NCBI RefSeq assembly: GCF_003966155.1
Contig: NZ_RXNS01000013.1
Coordinates: forward strand, 62,001 to 126,000
Direction of reading: 5' to 3'
DNA: 64,000 nt
Source: Halomonas nitroreducens
GTDB lineage: Bacteria > Pseudomonadota > Gammaproteobacteria > Pseudomonadales > Halomonadaceae
Position numbers and translations under genes: made by a program. Within the stretch, counting starts at the first letter, position 1; every line of letters begins with the position of its first letter. Shown here one piece after another: positions 36,392 through 49,357 of the stretch. The notes beneath the pieces are model-generated. The model was not told the DNA's origin and did no database searches. It worked only from the letters and a program-made list of their open reading frames with translations.

Positions 36392-38209
36392 GGAGCGCGC
36401 CTGCCAGTGCGCCTCCAGCGCCTCGACCGTCAGCGGCCGGGCATAGAGAAAGCCCTGCACCAGTTCGCAACCGGCCGCGCGCAGGAAGTCGGCCTGGGCC
36501 GGCGTCTCCACGCCCTCGGCCACCACCTGGAGGCCGAGTCCCTTGGCCATGGCCAGCACCGCGACGACGATGGCGGCATCGGCCTGGTCGTCGGGCAGGG
36601 CATGCACGAAGGCGCGGTCGAGCTTGAGCTTGTCCAGCGGCAGGTGCTTGAGATAGCCCAGCGACGAATAGCCGGTGCCGAAGTCATCAATGGCCACCGG
36701 GTGGCCCCGGTCGCGCAGCGCCTCCAGGCGCGGGGCGACGTCGCCGGCACGCTCGTCGAGCAGCACCGACTCGGTCAGCTCCAGGCCCAGCCGTCCCGCC
36801 GGCAGGCCGTGGCGCGCCAGTCCGGTGGCCAGCGCCGCTTCCAGGTCGCCCTGGAACAGCTGCATGGCGGAGATGTTGATCCACACCGGCACCTCCGGCA
36901 TGCCCTGGCCCCGCCAGTGGGCCAGCTGGGCCAGGGCCTGGTCGATCACGTAGTTGCCGAGGGCAGCCATCAGGCCGTGCCGCTCGGCCAGCGGAATGAA
37001 GTCCCCCGGCGAGATCATGCCGTCCCGGGGATGGCGCCAGCGCAGCAGGGCCTCGAGCCCGGCCATGGAGTCATCGTCCAGCCGATACTGGGGCTGGTAG
37101 TGCAGCTCGAGCTGGCCGCCGGTGGCCAGCGCGTGGCGCAGCTCGCTGACCAGGCCGAGCTGTGGGCTGTCCTGGACGTCCAGCGCCGGGCGGAAGCGCT
37201 GGCAGTGGTTGCGGCCGTTGCGCTTGGCGGTGTACAGCGCCGATTCCAGGCGCTGGAAGAGCACCCCGGAGTCGCGACCGTCCTCCGGGGCTCGGCAGCT
37301 GCCGATGGTCACGCCCAGGCGCAGCGAGTGGCGCTCGAGCTCGAAGGGCTCGCCCAGGTGGGCCTGCAGACCGGCCACCCAGTTGTCGTGGTCGTCGAAG
37401 GTGGTGGTGCGGATGACCATGAACTCGTCGCCGCCCAGGCGTCCCACCACGCCGCCCGCCACATACCCCGCCAGGCGCTCGCCGACACGGGCGAGCAGGC
37501 GATCGCCGAGCTCGACCCCCAAGCCGTCGTTGACCTCCTTGAAACCGTCGATGTCGATGATCGCCATGTCGAGGCTCTCGCCGGCCAGCAGGTGGCGCAG
37601 TCGCGAGCTGAGCAGGTCATGCAGCCGGCGCCTATTGGGCAGGCCGGTCAGGGGATCCTCGAAACCGATGCGCCGCAGGTCTCGCTCACGAGCCTTGCGC
37701 AGCGAGATATCGGAGAACAGGCAGACATAGTGGCGCACTCTTCCCTGGTCGTCGGTGATGGCCTTGACCTTGAGCCACTCGGGGTACTCGTCGCCCTGCT
37801 TGCGACGGTTCCAGATCTCGCCCTCCCAGCGCCCGGTGCTCTGCAGGGTCTGCCAGTACCGTGCAAAGAACGCTTTGTCGTGGCGCGGCGCGGAGAGGGT
37901 GGCGGCGTTGAGGCCACGCACCTCCGATGGGTCGTACCCGGTGATCTGGGTGAAGGCGGGATTGACGGCGAGGATCCGATTGGCGTCATCGGTGACGATC
38001 ACGCCCTCCTCGGTGAGCGACAGTGCCTCCTGGCCGAGGCGGGCACGAAGGTGCTCTCGGCGGACCTGGCGCCAGGCGTCCCAGAGGCCGAGGAGCACCA
38101 GGCCGACGGCGGCCAGGCGCAGCCCGACCACGGGCAGCCAGATGCTCGCCGAGAGGGCGGCCAGGGCGATCCAGAGCAAGGGGCGGTTGAGCGAGAAGGC
38201 GGGCCACAT
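36326..38209 (-). CDS. PAS-GGDEF-EAL cyclic-di-GMP protein
   Basis: The 627-residue inner-membrane protein has two N-terminal hydrophobic helices (about 9-45), a PAS domain (about 60-170, [15 protein letters not shown]), a GGDEF domain with an intact RLGGDEF (259-263) and an EAL domain with EALLRW (386-390), [20 protein letters not shown] and VVAEGVET. Both diguanylate cyclase and phosphodiesterase sites look complete; no RxxD inhibitory site precedes GGDEF. It is convergent with and overlaps DUF2878 at the 3' end, and is divergent from fabA. Which activity dominates cannot be predicted. Confidence 0.94.
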   Translation of the reverse strand: MWPAFSLNRPLLWIALAALSASIWLPVVGLRLAAVGLVLLGLWDAWRQVRREHLRARLGQEALSLTEEGVIVTDDANRILAVNPAFTQITGYDPSEVRGLNAATLSAPRHDKAFFARYWQTLQSTGRWEGEIWNRRKQGDEYPEWLKVKAITDDQGRVRHYVCLFSDISLRKARERDLRRIGFEDPLTGLPNRRRLHDLLSSRLRHLLAGESLDMAIIDIDGFKEVNDGLGVELGDRLLARVGERLAGYVAGGVVGRLGGDEFMVIRTTTFDDHDNWVAGLQAHLGEPFELERHSLRLGVTIGSCRAPEDGRDSGVLFQRLESALYTAKRNGRNHCQRFRPALDVQDSPQLGLVSELRHALATGGQLELHYQPQYRLDDDSMAGLEALLRWRHPRDGMISPGDFIPLAERHGLMAALGNYVIDQALAQLAHWRGQGMPEVPVWINISAMQLFQGDLEAALATGLARHGLPAGRLGLELTESVLLDERAGDVAPRLEALRDRGHPVAIDDFGTGYSSLGYLKHLPLDKLKLDRAFVHALPDDQADAAIVVAVLAMAKGLGLQVVAEGVETPAQADFLRAAGCELVQGFLYARPLTVEALEAHWQARSSAGPHAGSARGVPEPVAQPQA

Positions 38210-38413
38210 AGCGTTGGAATCGACTCACGGAGATGGATAATGGCTCGTCCGGTCAGGGACAAGAAGACCTTGAGCCTCTATCGGCCGCCCCGCCAGGAAC
38301 TGTACCCCGGGCCAGGCGCCGGCGTTCTCGACATCGGCCCCGGCGTGCATTCGCTGGACGCGAACAGTAGACTAGGCAGGGCCGCCTGGGCGGTCGCATG
38401 CCGTATCATGGCA

Positions 38414-38419
38414 TACAAT
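38414..38419 (+). promoter_or_regulatory. Candidate -10 box of fabA
   Basis: TACAAT lies 25 bp before the fabA GTG, with no good -35 box. If used, transcription would start near 38426, which excludes the in-frame ATG at 38408 and supports the GTG start at 38444. Confidence 0.4.
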
Positions 38420-38443
38420 CATCTCGACACTCGGAACGATTCA

Positions 38444-38959
38444 GTGACCAAGCAACACTCCTTTGATCGCGAAGCACTGCTGGCATGCAGCCGTGGCGAG
38501 CTGTTCGGCCCCGGCAACGCCCAACTGCCGGCACCCAATATGCTGATGCTCGATCGCATCACCCACATCCATGAAGAGGGTGGCGAACACGGCAAGGGCG
38601 AACTGATCGCCGAGCTCGACATCCATCCGGACCTCTGGTTTTTCGACTGCCACTTTCCCGGCGATCCGGTGATGCCCGGCTGCCTGGGGCTGGATGCCAT
38701 GTGGCAGCTGGTCGGCTTCTACCTCGGCTGGCTGGGCCACCCCGGCCGTGGCCGCGCCCTGGGATGCGGGGAGGTCAAGTTCACCGGCCAGATCCTGCCC
38801 GAGGCCAAGAAGGTCACCTATCGTATCAACATCAAGCGCATCATCACCCGGCGCCTGATCCTGGGCATGGCCGACGGCACGGTGTCCGTGGATGGCCGCG
38901 AGATCTACCAGGCCAACGATCTGCGCGTTGGCCTGTTCACCTCCACCGCGAATTTCTGA
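38444..38959 (+). CDS. fabA: 3-hydroxydecanoyl-ACP dehydratase/isomerase
   Basis: The 171-residue enzyme (E. coli: 172) dehydrates 3-hydroxydecanoyl-ACP and isomerises the product to cis-3-decenoyl-ACP, the branch point to unsaturated fatty acids. Active-site His and Asp lie in [22 protein letters not shown] (first 20 residues from FFD). The GTG start aligns with the E. coli N-terminus; ATG 38408 would add 12 residues. It is 13 bp upstream of fabB, the usual gammaproteobacterial pair. Confidence 0.96.
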   Translation: MTKQHSFDREALLACSRGELFGPGNAQLPAPNMLMLDRITHIHEEGGEHGKGELIAELDIHPDLWFFDCHFPGDPVMPGCLGLDAMWQLVGFYLGWLGHPGRGRALGCGEVKFTGQILPEAKKVTYRINIKRIITRRLILGMADGTVSVDGREIYQANDLRVGLFTSTANF

Positions 38960-38972
38960 ACAGGAGGCTCCC

Positions 38973-40190
38973 ATGCGACGAGTGGTAGTCACCGGCCTGG
39001 GCATCGTGTCCTGCCTGGGCAACGACGCAACACAGGTGCTCGAGGCTCTGCGGAACGGGCGCTCAGGCATTCGCTTCAAGGAAGACTACGCCGAGCGTGG
39101 CTTCCGCAGCCAGGTGGCCGGGGTGGTCGACATCGACCTGGAAGCTCAGGTCGATCGCAAGCTGCGCCGCTTCATGGGCGATGCCGCCGCCTACGCCTAT
39201 GTCTCAATGGCCCAGGCCATCGAGGATGCCGGCCTGCCCCCCGAGCAGGTCTCCAACGAGCGTACCGGCCTGATCGCCGGCTCCGGCGGCGCCTCCAGCG
39301 CCAATCAGGTGGAAGCCGCCGACATCATGCGCGAGAAGGGCCTGCGCCGCGTGGGCCCCTACCGGGTCACCCGCACCATGGGCAGCACGGTCTCCGCCTG
39401 CCTGGCCACCCCCTTCCAGATCAAGGGCGTCAACTACTCCATCTCCTCGGCCTGCGCCACCTCGGCGCACTGCATCGGCAGCGCCATGGAGCAGATCCAG
39501 ATGGGCAAGCAGGACGTGGTCTTCGCCGGCGGCGGCGAGGAGGAGCACTGGACCCTGTCCTGCCTGTTCGATGCCATGGGCGCCCTCTCGACCCAGTACA
39601 ACGACAGCCCCGAGAAGGCCTCGCGCCCCTATGACCAGACCCGCGACGGCTTCGTCATTGCCGGCGGCGGCGGCATGCTGGTGCTCGAGGAACTGGAGCA
39701 CGCCAAGGCCCGCGGAGCCAAGATCTATGCCGAACTGGTCGGCTACGGCGCCACCTCCGACGGCTACGACATGGTCGCCCCGTCCGGCGAAGGGGCGGTG
39801 CGCTGCATGCGCCAGGCGCTGGCCACCGTGGACGGCGATATCGACTACATCAACACGCACGGCACCTCCACGCCGGTGGGCGATGTGGCCGAGCTGAAGG
39901 CGGTCCGCGAGGTCTTCGGCAACACCACGCCGGCCATGAGCTCGACCAAGTCGCTGACCGGCCACTCCTTGGGCGCCACCGGCGTGCAGGAGGCCATCTA
40001 CTCGCTGCTGATGATGGAGAATGACTTCATCGCCGCCTCCGCCAACGTGGAGCAGCTGGACGAGCAGGCCGACGGCTTCGACATCGTCACCGAGCGCCGC
40101 GACGCGGCCCGGGTCGAGCGGGTGCTGTCCAACAGCTTCGGCTTCGGCGGCACCAACGCCTGTCTGGTGCTGCAGAAGTACCGCGACTGA
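38973..40190 (+). CDS. fabB: Beta-ketoacyl-ACP synthase I
   Basis: The 405-residue condensing enzyme elongates the cis-3-decenoyl-ACP made by FabA. The Cys-His-His triad is in [21 protein letters not shown] and [18 protein letters not shown] is five bases before the ATG. Together with fabA it sets the unsaturated acyl supply that the CFA-like enzyme of the upstream cluster could modify. A long GC stem follows its stop. Confidence 0.97.
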   Translation: MRRVVVTGLGIVSCLGNDATQVLEALRNGRSGIRFKEDYAERGFRSQVAGVVDIDLEAQVDRKLRRFMGDAAAYAYVSMAQAIEDAGLPPEQVSNERTGLIAGSGGASSANQVEAADIMREKGLRRVGPYRVTRTMGSTVSACLATPFQIKGVNYSISSACATSAHCIGSAMEQIQMGKQDVVFAGGGEEEHWTLSCLFDAMGALSTQYNDSPEKASRPYDQTRDGFVIAGGGGMLVLEELEHAKARGAKIYAELVGYGATSDGYDMVAPSGEGAVRCMRQALATVDGDIDYINTHGTSTPVGDVAELKAVREVFGNTTPAMSSTKSLTGHSLGATGVQEAIYSLLMMENDFIAASANVEQLDEQADGFDIVTERRDAARVERVLSNSFGFGGTNACLVLQKYRD

Positions 40191-40209
40191 TACGGCGCAA
40201 CGCCGTGCA

Positions 40210-40244
40210 ACGCAAGGAGGCGCCCCCGGGGCGCCTCCTTGCGT
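40210..40244. terminator. Long hairpin between fabB and plsC-like gene
   Basis: A 15-bp perfect stem (ACGCAAGGAGGCGCC and its complement) with a 5-base loop lies between convergent stops. It lacks a clear U-run but is strong enough to end both transcripts. Confidence 0.75.
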
Positions 40245-40264
40245 TCCGGCCGGCGGCCCCCGAC

Positions 40265-41023
40265 TCAGCCGGTGACGGTCTCGCGGCCGACGGGCACCTG
40301 GCGGGGACGCGGGACCTCGGAGATCTCGTCGAGCCGGGCCTCGATCCAGGCCTCGGTCTCGGCCAGCACTTCCTCGGGGCTGCGGCCGGCGGTCTCGATG
40401 GGCTCGCCGACCACCAGGGACAGCCGCCCCGGCCGCTTGACCCAGTGGCGCCCGGGCCAGCGCTCACCGGCATTGTGGGCCACCGGCACCACCGGCATGC
40501 CGGCTCGGCAGGCGATTACCGCGCCGCTCTTGTTGTAGCGACGCCGCTGGCCCGGCGCCACGCGGGTGCCCTCGGGAAAGATCAGCACCGAGAGCCCCTT
40601 CTCCAGCCGGCGCTTGCCCTGGGTCAGCACCTGCTTCATCGCCCGGGCCGGCTTGGAACGGTCAAGGGCGATGGGATGCAGCAGGCGCAGCCCCCAGCCG
40701 AAGATCGGGATATTGAGCAGCTCCCGCTTGAGCACCGTACACACCGGTGGCTTGAGCAGCTGCAGGTAGACGGTCTCCCACTCGCACTGGTGGTTGGCCA
40801 GGATCACGCAGGGCCCGTCGGGTAGACGCTCGCGGCCGCGGATGTCATAGCGCACGCCACACACCAGGCCGAACCAGGCGATGATGAAGTGGTTGTAGAG
40901 GTTGAGCAGCCGGTAGCGGGACTTCAGCGGCAGAAAGGGCGACGGCGGCAGGAACAGCACGCCGCAGACCAGCATGGCCAGGACGTAGCCGATATAGAAG
41001 ATGACGCTGCGAATCGGGTTCAT
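40265..41023 (-). CDS. PlsC-like 1-acylglycerol-3-phosphate acyltransferase
   Basis: The 252-residue membrane acyltransferase has an N-terminal hydrophobic anchor (FYIGYVLAMLVCGVLFL), the catalytic block ILANHQCEWETV (His with Glu in place of the usual Asp, as in the NHQ-type subgroup), and LIFPEGTR for glycerol-phosphate binding. It likely makes phosphatidic acid or acylates another lysophospholipid. Its start overlaps the stop of the preceding RfbD-like gene by 4 bp, so the two are coupled. Confidence 0.9.
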   Translation of the reverse strand: MNPIRSVIFYIGYVLAMLVCGVLFLPPSPFLPLKSRYRLLNLYNHFIIAWFGLVCGVRYDIRGRERLPDGPCVILANHQCEWETVYLQLLKPPVCTVLKRELLNIPIFGWGLRLLHPIALDRSKPARAMKQVLTQGKRRLEKGLSVLIFPEGTRVAPGQRRRYNKSGAVIACRAGMPVVPVAHNAGERWPGRHWVKRPGRLSLVVGEPIETAGRSPEEVLAETEAWIEARLDEISEVPRPRQVPVGRETVTG

Positions 41024-41913
41024 GCCTGGTCGGCCTCCTTGGTCGCCCCGGGGTCGTCATCCCGAGCCAGGCACCAGGCATCCAGCATGCGGCCGACCTC
41101 GAGCCGCCAGGGCTTCTGGTGGACCCCGAAGACATTCAGCACCCGTCGGCAGTTGAGCACACGGCGCAGCGGCTGGTCGTGGTGGTGGCTGAGCGCCTTG
41201 ACCCCGCCCAGGGCGACCGTCTCGCCACGCCCCTCGAGACGCGTGGACAGTTGGGTGCGCACCATGGAGACGAAGGTGTAGGCGCTGACCGGCTCGGTGC
41301 CGGCCAGGTGATAGCTGCCCCAGGCCTCGGCGCCGCAGTGCTGCTGCTGCAGCATGCCGATCAGCGCCATCGCCACCGCATCGGCGGAGGTCGGACAGAA
41401 AATCACGTCGGATTCCGCGCGCAGGTCACCGCCCGCCATCAGGGTATCGAGCAGCTCGCCCAGCCAGGCATGGCTGCCCTCGAGGGCGAACAGCGGTCCC
41501 AGGCGCACGATGAGGTGACGGGGCAGCTCGGCGCGGATCCGGTCGCCGGCCGCCACCAGCTGCCGCAGGCCCTCGTCACGCGGCTCGGGGATCACGTGCT
41601 CGTCGATGGGGCTCTCGAAGCCATCCTCGTAGAGCTGGTCCGACACGCACCAGGTCAGCGGGACGTCCCGGGCCCGACACGCCGCCATGCAGGCCATGAC
41701 GGCCTCGGCATGGGCCGTCACGGCTGCCGGGTCGGCAGTCAGCGGACGCGACAGAGGCGGGATCACCAGGGCATCCGGGCGCACCTCGTCGAGGCGCGCC
41801 ACGGTCAGCGCCAAGCCTGGCTCGATCAGCAATTCGACGTCACTGCGGCGATTGGCCTCCCGGGCCAGCGCCAGGCTCAGGCAATGCCCGGCATCCAAGA
41901 TCAACAGCTTCAC
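41020..41913 (-). CDS. RfbD-like sugar-nucleotide reductase family protein
   Basis: The 297-residue protein resembles the dTDP-4-dehydrorhamnose reductase/NmrA-like group in overall layout (LIVRLGPLFALEGSHAWL, YHLAGTEPVSAYTFVSMV), but the N-terminal LLILDAGHCLSLAL lacks the Gly-x-x-Gly-x-x-Gly loop, so cofactor binding may be lost or altered. It begins with GTG, with TAGGAG five bases upstream, and is coupled to the plsC-like gene by ATGA. Function unknown; a regulatory or structural role is possible. Confidence 0.75.
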   Translation of the reverse strand: MKLLILDAGHCLSLALAREANRRSDVELLIEPGLALTVARLDEVRPDALVIPPLSRPLTADPAAVTAHAEAVMACMAACRARDVPLTWCVSDQLYEDGFESPIDEHVIPEPRDEGLRQLVAAGDRIRAELPRHLIVRLGPLFALEGSHAWLGELLDTLMAGGDLRAESDVIFCPTSADAVAMALIGMLQQQHCGAEAWGSYHLAGTEPVSAYTFVSMVRTQLSTRLEGRGETVALGGVKALSHHHDQPLRRVLNCRRVLNVFGVHQKPWRLEVGRMLDAWCLARDDDPGATKEADQA

Positions 41914-41948
41914 GGCGACTCCTAGCGGCTAGCCGAGGACGGGCTTGA

Positions 41949-42551
41949 TCAAAAGGGGATCTCGTCGTCGAAGTCGTCGAAGCTGCCCGGATCCGGGGCC
42001 CCGTAGTTGCCGCCCTGCTGCTGACCACCGCCCTGGTTGGGCGCCGGCTGGGGGGCCGGGCGCTGGGGCTGGCCACCGCCGTAGTTGCCGCCCTGCTGGG
42101 GCTGGCCACCGAAGTTGCCGCCCTGCTGCTGGCCGCCGAAGCCACCGCCCTGCTGGGGCTGGCCACCGAAGTTGCCGCCCTGCGGGGGCATGCCGCCGCC
42201 CATCTCGCCGCCGCTGCGGGAGTCGAGCATCTGCATGTCGTTGGCGACGATCTCGGTGCTGTACTTGTCCTGGCCGTTCTGGTCCTGCCACTTGCGGGTC
42301 TGCAGGCGGCCCTCGACGTAGACCCGCGAGCCCTTGCGCAGATACTGCTGGGAGATCTCGGCGAGCTTGTTGAACATCACCACCCGGTGCCACTCGGTGC
42401 GTTCCTGACGTTGGCCGCTCTGGCGATCGGTCCAGGTGTCAGTGGTCGCGAGGTTGAGGTTGGCCACCGCGGTGCCGGACGGCGTGAAGCGCACTTCCGG
42501 GTCCTGGCCGAGGTTGCCGATGAGAATGACCTTGTTGACGCCACGGGCCAT
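41949..42551 (-). CDS. ssb: Single-stranded DNA-binding protein
   Basis: The 200-residue protein has an OB-fold ([47 protein letters not shown]) of about 110 residues, a Gly/Gln-rich linker and the acidic tip DDFDDEIPF that recruits repair and replication partners. The linker repeats short [10 protein letters not shown]-like units, seen as about 36-bp DNA repeats within 42080-42190. GAAGGAG precedes the ATG. It lies next to an MFS gene and uvrA, a common gammaproteobacterial arrangement. Confidence 0.97.
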   Translation of the reverse strand: MARGVNKVILIGNLGQDPEVRFTPSGTAVANLNLATTDTWTDRQSGQRQERTEWHRVVMFNKLAEISQQYLRKGSRVYVEGRLQTRKWQDQNGQDKYSTEIVANDMQMLDSRSGGEMGGGMPPQGGNFGGQPQQGGGFGGQQQGGNFGGQPQQGGNYGGGQPQRPAPQPAPNQGGGQQQGGNYGAPDPGSFDDFDDEIPF

Positions 42552-42588
42552 GGTTGACTCCTTCTCGAATGCATAATGCTGCTGAATC

Positions 42589-42614
42589 GGCGAGGCCGGC
42601 GGGCCGGCCTCGCC
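42589..42614 (-). terminator. Hairpin between MFS gene and ssb
   Basis: A 12-bp perfect stem GGCGAGGCCGGC / GCCGGCCTCGCC with a 2-base loop follows the MFS stop on the minus strand. No U-run is present; it may be a partial terminator upstream of ssb. Confidence 0.5.
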
Positions 42615-42644
42615 ACCGTGTCAGGGTCTCGCGACCCGGCGGGA

Positions 42645-44039
42645 TCAGGTGCCGTCCCGCTCCTTGCCCGGGGCCACCAGCTCCGCCAGGGCCCGCTCGT
42701 CGAGGCGCTGGCGATCGACCTTGAGATAGGCCAGCCGTTCCTCGGGTACCACCATCACGTCCTCGACGCCGGCCACGTCGGCAAAGCGCGCCATCAGGGT
42801 GTCCAGGGCATCATCATGATGGCTTTCGTCCAGCGCGACCACCTCGCTGGACAGATGCCGCGGTGGTGTCATGCCGATCATCAGTCCCCACCAGGCCACC
42901 CCCAGCATGGCACAGCCGATGAACACCGCCGAGAGCCCCCACTGCTGGGACAGGGCCCCGCCCAGCACGCCGCCCAGGAAGGCCCCCAGGAACTGGCTGG
43001 TGGAGTAGAGGCCCATCGCCGTGCCCTTGGCCCCGGCCGGGGCGAGCTTGCTGAGCATGGAGGGCAGGGTCGCCTCCAGCAGGTTGAAGGCGGTGAAGAA
43101 CACCAGCAGCCAGCTCATCAGCGCCCAGAGACCGTCGGCAAGCCCCGCCAGGCCGGCGAGGCTCAGGGTGATGGCACCGATCGCCCCCAGGCACATGGCC
43201 TTCATCCGGCGGCGCTTCTCGGCGACAATCACCAGCGGCACCATGGCCACGAAGGCCAGGGCCATGATGCCCAGGTAGACCCAGCCATGTTGCTCGATGA
43301 CGATGCCCGCCTCGACCAGCCGGAAGGGCACGGCGACGAAGATCGCCATCAGGATCAGGTGCAGGGCGAAGATCGAGGCATCCATGCGCCATAGGTCGAG
43401 GCGCCCCAGGATGGTCCCTAGCTGCCCCCGGTCGAGGCCCACGTCCCGGTGGCCCCGGCGCCGCGGCGCCGGCGGCACCAGCCGCCACAGCACGGCCAGG
43501 CCGACCAGGGACAGGGCAGCGGTGAACCAGAAGACGCCCGCCAGTCCGTAGCGCGCCGAGACCAGCGGCCCCAGCACCATGGCCACGGCAAAGGCCACCC
43601 CGATGGACAGGCCAATGGTGGCCATGGCGGCAGTGCGCACCTGCTCGCGGGTCTGGTCGGCGAGCAGGGCCATGATCGCCGCCGCCACGGCGCCGCTGCC
43701 CTGCAGGCAGCGCCCCAGGATCACCCCGCCGATGCTGTCGGCCAGTGCCGCCACCACGCTGCCGAGCATGAACAGGACCAGGCCGCCGGCGATCACCGGC
43801 TTGCGGCCGATGCGGTCGGAGAGCAGGCCGAAGGGAATCTGCAGCGCCGCCTGGGTCAGGCCGTAGACGCCCAGGGCCAGCCCCACCAGCAGGGGCGTGG
43901 CCCCGGCCAGGTCGTCGGCATGCAGGGCCAGCACCGGCAGCACCATGAACAGCCCCAGCATGCGCGAGGCATAGAGGCCGGCCAGGCCGGTGATGGCGCG
44001 GCGCTCCGAGGCTAACAGCAGTCCTGAGACCTTTCGCAT
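42645..44039 (-). CDS. YajR-like MFS transporter with C-terminal ferredoxin-like domain
   Basis: The 464-residue carrier has twelve predicted membrane helices with the MFS loop GLLSDRIGRKPVIAGG (between helices 2 and 3) and GRCLQGSGAVAAAIMAL. After the last helix (about residue 385) there is a soluble tail of roughly 80 residues with HDDALDTLMARFADVAGVEDVMVV, matching the YAM domain of E. coli YajR. Substrate unknown, probably a drug or metabolite exporter. The ATG at 44039 lacks a clear ribosome-binding site. It is divergent from uvrA. Confidence 0.88.
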   Translation of the reverse strand: MRKVSGLLLASERRAITGLAGLYASRMLGLFMVLPVLALHADDLAGATPLLVGLALGVYGLTQAALQIPFGLLSDRIGRKPVIAGGLVLFMLGSVVAALADSIGGVILGRCLQGSGAVAAAIMALLADQTREQVRTAAMATIGLSIGVAFAVAMVLGPLVSARYGLAGVFWFTAALSLVGLAVLWRLVPPAPRRRGHRDVGLDRGQLGTILGRLDLWRMDASIFALHLILMAIFVAVPFRLVEAGIVIEQHGWVYLGIMALAFVAMVPLVIVAEKRRRMKAMCLGAIGAITLSLAGLAGLADGLWALMSWLLVFFTAFNLLEATLPSMLSKLAPAGAKGTAMGLYSTSQFLGAFLGGVLGGALSQQWGLSAVFIGCAMLGVAWWGLMIGMTPPRHLSSEVVALDESHHDDALDTLMARFADVAGVEDVMVVPEERLAYLKVDRQRLDERALAELVAPGKERDGT

Positions 44040-44138
44040 AGGGGATGACGTTCCGTGGGTGGAGGCTGGCGGACCGGAATGGACCGCATATTCTAGCGGC
44101 TCGCCGCCCCCCAGGGAAAGCCGGCGCCGGGCGGGGCT

Positions 44139-44168
44139 TTGCCGGGGCCGCGCGGGGCCACGTATAAT
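44139..44168 (+). promoter_or_regulatory. uvrA promoter
   Basis: TTGCCG (44139-44144) and a consensus TATAAT (44163-44168) are separated by 18 bp, about 30 bp before the uvrA start. I see no CTGT-N8-ACAG LexA box in this gap. Confidence 0.6.
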
Positions 44169-44198
44169 CGTCCTTTTGCCGTGTCTCGCGAGGTGGGA

Positions 44199-47058
<2,860 letters not shown>

Positions 47059-47060
<2 letters not shown>

Positions 47061-47126
47061 GCTGTAAGCACCGCATAGACCCCCGAAGGACAGCATCTGA
47101 CGGGGTTTTCTTTTGGCTTACAGCTT
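47059..47126. repeat. 11-bp inverted repeat flanking the uvrA terminator
   Basis: AAGCTGTAAGC (47059-47069) and GCTTACAGCTT (47116-47126) are exact inverted copies flanking 46 bp that hold the uvrA terminator. It could extend the terminator hairpin or be a remnant of a small inserted element. Confidence 0.6.
47081..47114 (+). terminator. Intrinsic terminator after uvrA
   Basis: CCCCG / CGGGG arms around a 15-base loop are followed by TTTTCTTTT. The stem is short but the T-tract is strong, and it lies inside the larger inverted repeat. Confidence 0.6.
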
Positions 47127-47157
47127 ATGGCTTCCGACTCCCGGCGAAGCCGGGCGC

Positions 47158-47187
47158 AAAAAAACCGGCTCCCGAAGGGGAGCCGGT
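47158..47187 (-). terminator. Intrinsic terminator of the ribosomal superoperon (after rplQ)
   Basis: On the minus strand a 10-bp stem ACCGGCTCCC / GGGAGCCGGT with a 4-base loop is followed by a run of seven T residues, 32 bp after the rplQ stop. Confidence 0.95.
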
Positions 47188-47219
47188 TTCGTCTGAGGCC
47201 CAGGAGGCGCGCACGAGGA

Positions 47220-47603
47220 TCAGTCCTCGGCGGCTTCCTCGACGACCGGACGGTCGACCAGTTCGACGTAGGCCATGGGGGCGTTGTCGCCGGTGCGGTA
47301 GCCGCACTTGAGGATACGGACGTAACCGCCCGGACGCTCGGCGTAACGCGGACCCAGCTCGTTGAAGAGCTTGCCGACCGCTTCCTTGGAGCGGGTGCGG
47401 CTGAAGGCCAGACGACGGTTGGCGACGCTGTCCTGCTTGGCCAGGGTGATCAGCGGCTCGATGACGCGACGCAGCTCCTTGGCCTTGGGCAGGGTTGTCT
47501 TGATCACTTCGTGCTCGACCAGCGACACGCTCATGTTCTTGAACATGGCCTGGCGGTGCGAGCTGGTACGATTCAGGTGACGACCACTCTTACGATGACG
47601 CAT
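47220..47603 (-). CDS. rplQ: 50S ribosomal protein L17
   Basis: The 127-residue protein ([17 protein letters not shown] start, [19 protein letters not shown]) matches bacterial L17 in length and sequence. It lies near the peptide exit tunnel of the large subunit. It is the last gene of the alpha operon, 39 bp after rpoA, and is followed by a strong terminator. Confidence 0.98.
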   Translation of the reverse strand: MRHRKSGRHLNRTSSHRQAMFKNMSVSLVEHEVIKTTLPKAKELRRVIEPLITLAKQDSVANRRLAFSRTRSKEAVGKLFNELGPRYAERPGGYVRILKCGYRTGDNAPMAYVELVDRPVVEEAAED

Positions 47604-47642
47604 GGTTGTGATTCCTTACCAAACTGGGACTCGAGTCGACGC

Positions 47643-48641
47643 TCACGCGGAGGCCTTGTCGTCCTTCAGGCTAGCCGGCGGCCAGTTCTCCAGCCGCATG
47701 CCAAGGGACAGACCACGGGCGGCCAACACGTCCTTGATCTCATTCAGGGACTTCTTGCCGAGATTCGGGGTCTTCAGCAGCTCCACCTCGGTGCGCTGGA
47801 TCAGGTCCCCGATGTAGTAGATGTTCTCGGCCTTCAGGCAGTTGGCGCTGCGCACGGTCAACTCGAGATCGTCTACGGGGCGCAGCAGGATCGGATCGAT
47901 ATGATCCTCTTCCTCCTCCACTTCCTGTTCCTTGTCGGCTTCCAGGTCGACGAACGCGGCCAGCTGCTCCTGCAGGATGGTCGCGCTGCGACGGATCGCC
48001 TCTTCCGGGTCCAGGGTGCCGTCGGTTTCCAGGTTGATGATCAGCTTGTCGAGGTCGGTGCGCTGTTCGACACGCGCGGCCTCGACGGAGTAGGAAACCC
48101 GACGCACGGGGCTGAAGGTCGCATCCAGCTGCAGGCGGCCGATGGCACGAGTCTCGTCGTCCGCCTCGCCGCGAACGTCCGCCGGCTCGTAGCCGCGGCC
48201 GCGGGCGATCTTGAGCTGCATCTTCAGCTCGGCGCCCTCGTTGACGTGCGCGATGACGTGCTCGGGATTGACGATCTCGACGTCATGGTCGAGGGCGATG
48301 TCACCCGCGGTCACGACGGCCGGGCCCTGCTTGTTCAGCGAGAGCACCGCCTCGTCGCGGCTGTGCATCTTGATCGCCACGTCCTTGAGGTTCAGGAGGA
48401 TTTCGATGACATCTTCCTGGACGCCCTCGATCGCGCTGTACTCGTGGTCGACACCGGCGATCTCGGCTTCCACCACGGCACAGCCGGGCATGGACGAGAG
48501 CAGGATGCGACGCAGTGCATTCCCCAGCGTGTGGCCGAAACCACGCTCGAAGGGCTCGAGCACGATCTTCGCGTGGTGTGCGCTGATCTCTTCGACCTTG
48601 ATGTCGCGAGGACGGAGAAACTCTGTCACTGAACGCTGCAT
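47643..48641 (-). CDS. rpoA: RNA polymerase alpha subunit
   Basis: The 332-residue subunit dimerises to nucleate RNA polymerase assembly. The N-terminal domain has [21 protein letters not shown]; the C-terminal domain (about 250-320), which contacts UP elements and activators, has [20 protein letters not shown] and [16 protein letters not shown]. An acidic linker (EVEEEEDH) joins them. It sits between rpsD and rplQ in the alpha operon. Confidence 0.98.
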   Translation of the reverse strand: MQRSVTEFLRPRDIKVEEISAHHAKIVLEPFERGFGHTLGNALRRILLSSMPGCAVVEAEIAGVDHEYSAIEGVQEDVIEILLNLKDVAIKMHSRDEAVLSLNKQGPAVVTAGDIALDHDVEIVNPEHVIAHVNEGAELKMQLKIARGRGYEPADVRGEADDETRAIGRLQLDATFSPVRRVSYSVEAARVEQRTDLDKLIINLETDGTLDPEEAIRRSATILQEQLAAFVDLEADKEQEVEEEEDHIDPILLRPVDDLELTVRSANCLKAENIYYIGDLIQRTEVELLKTPNLGKKSLNEIKDVLAARGLSLGMRLENWPPASLKDDKASA

Positions 48642-48724
48642 TATGAATACCTTTCAGGCTGCCAAACGGATACTCGGTACTGAAGGCCGCTCCCCGTCGC
48701 CGGGGAGCGCCACGGCGGGGCCGC

Positions 48725-49345
48725 TTACTTCGAGTACAGCTCGACGATCAGGTTTTCGTTGATGTCGGCAGACAGGTCACCGCGTTCAGGCAGAGCCTTG
48801 AAAGTGCCTTCCATCTTCTTGGCATCGGTCTCGATCCAGGCCACGTCGCCACGGTTGGCGGCGATGCCCAGGGCGTTCTGGATACGCGCCTGGTTCTTGG
48901 CCTTCTCACGGACGGAGACCACGTCACCCGGCTTGACCTTGTAGGACGCCACGTTGACGGCCTTGCCGTTGACGGCGATCGCCTTGTGGCTGACCAGCTG
49001 ACGCGCCTCGGAACGCGTGGCGCCGAAGCCCATGCGGTAGACGACGTTGTCCAGTCGGGATTCAAGCAGTTGCAGCAACAGCTCACCGGTCGCGCCCTTC
49101 AGGCGGGCCGCTTCCTTGTAGTAGTTGCGGAACTGCTTCTCGAGCACGCCGTACATGCGACGTACTTTCTGCTTCTCGCGAAGCTGCAAGCCGTAGTCGG
49201 AAATACGCTGACGACGCTGGCCGTGCACACCCGGAATCTGCTCGGATTTGCACTTCTTCTCGAAGGGAGTGACACCGCTCTTCAGGAAGAGGTCGGTGCC
49301 TTCACGACGAGACAGTTTGCACTTCGGTCCAATATAACGAGCCAT
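48725..49345 (-). CDS. rpsD: 30S ribosomal protein S4
   Basis: The 206-residue primary 16S rRNA-binding protein has the start [19 protein letters not shown] and the S4 RNA-binding domain ([23 protein letters not shown]). It is the usual autogenous translational repressor of the alpha operon in gammaproteobacteria. It is 12 bp after rpsK; the 83-bp gap to rpoA is the widest within the operon's distal part. Confidence 0.98.
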   Translation of the reverse strand: MARYIGPKCKLSRREGTDLFLKSGVTPFEKKCKSEQIPGVHGQRRQRISDYGLQLREKQKVRRMYGVLEKQFRNYYKEAARLKGATGELLLQLLESRLDNVVYRMGFGATRSEARQLVSHKAIAVNGKAVNVASYKVKPGDVVSVREKAKNQARIQNALGIAANRGDVAWIETDAKKMEGTFKALPERGDLSADINENLIVELYSK

Positions 49346-49357
49346 GAATCTGTCTCC

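Noticed and set aside
38408-38443. ATG 38408 as the fabA start
   Set aside because: It has no ribosome-binding site, lies upstream of the candidate -10 box, and would add 12 residues not present in FabA relatives.
42080-42190. Repeats near ssb as a CRISPR-like array
   Set aside because: Repeats are in frame, encode the Gly/Gln-rich SSB linker, and there are no spacers or cas genes.
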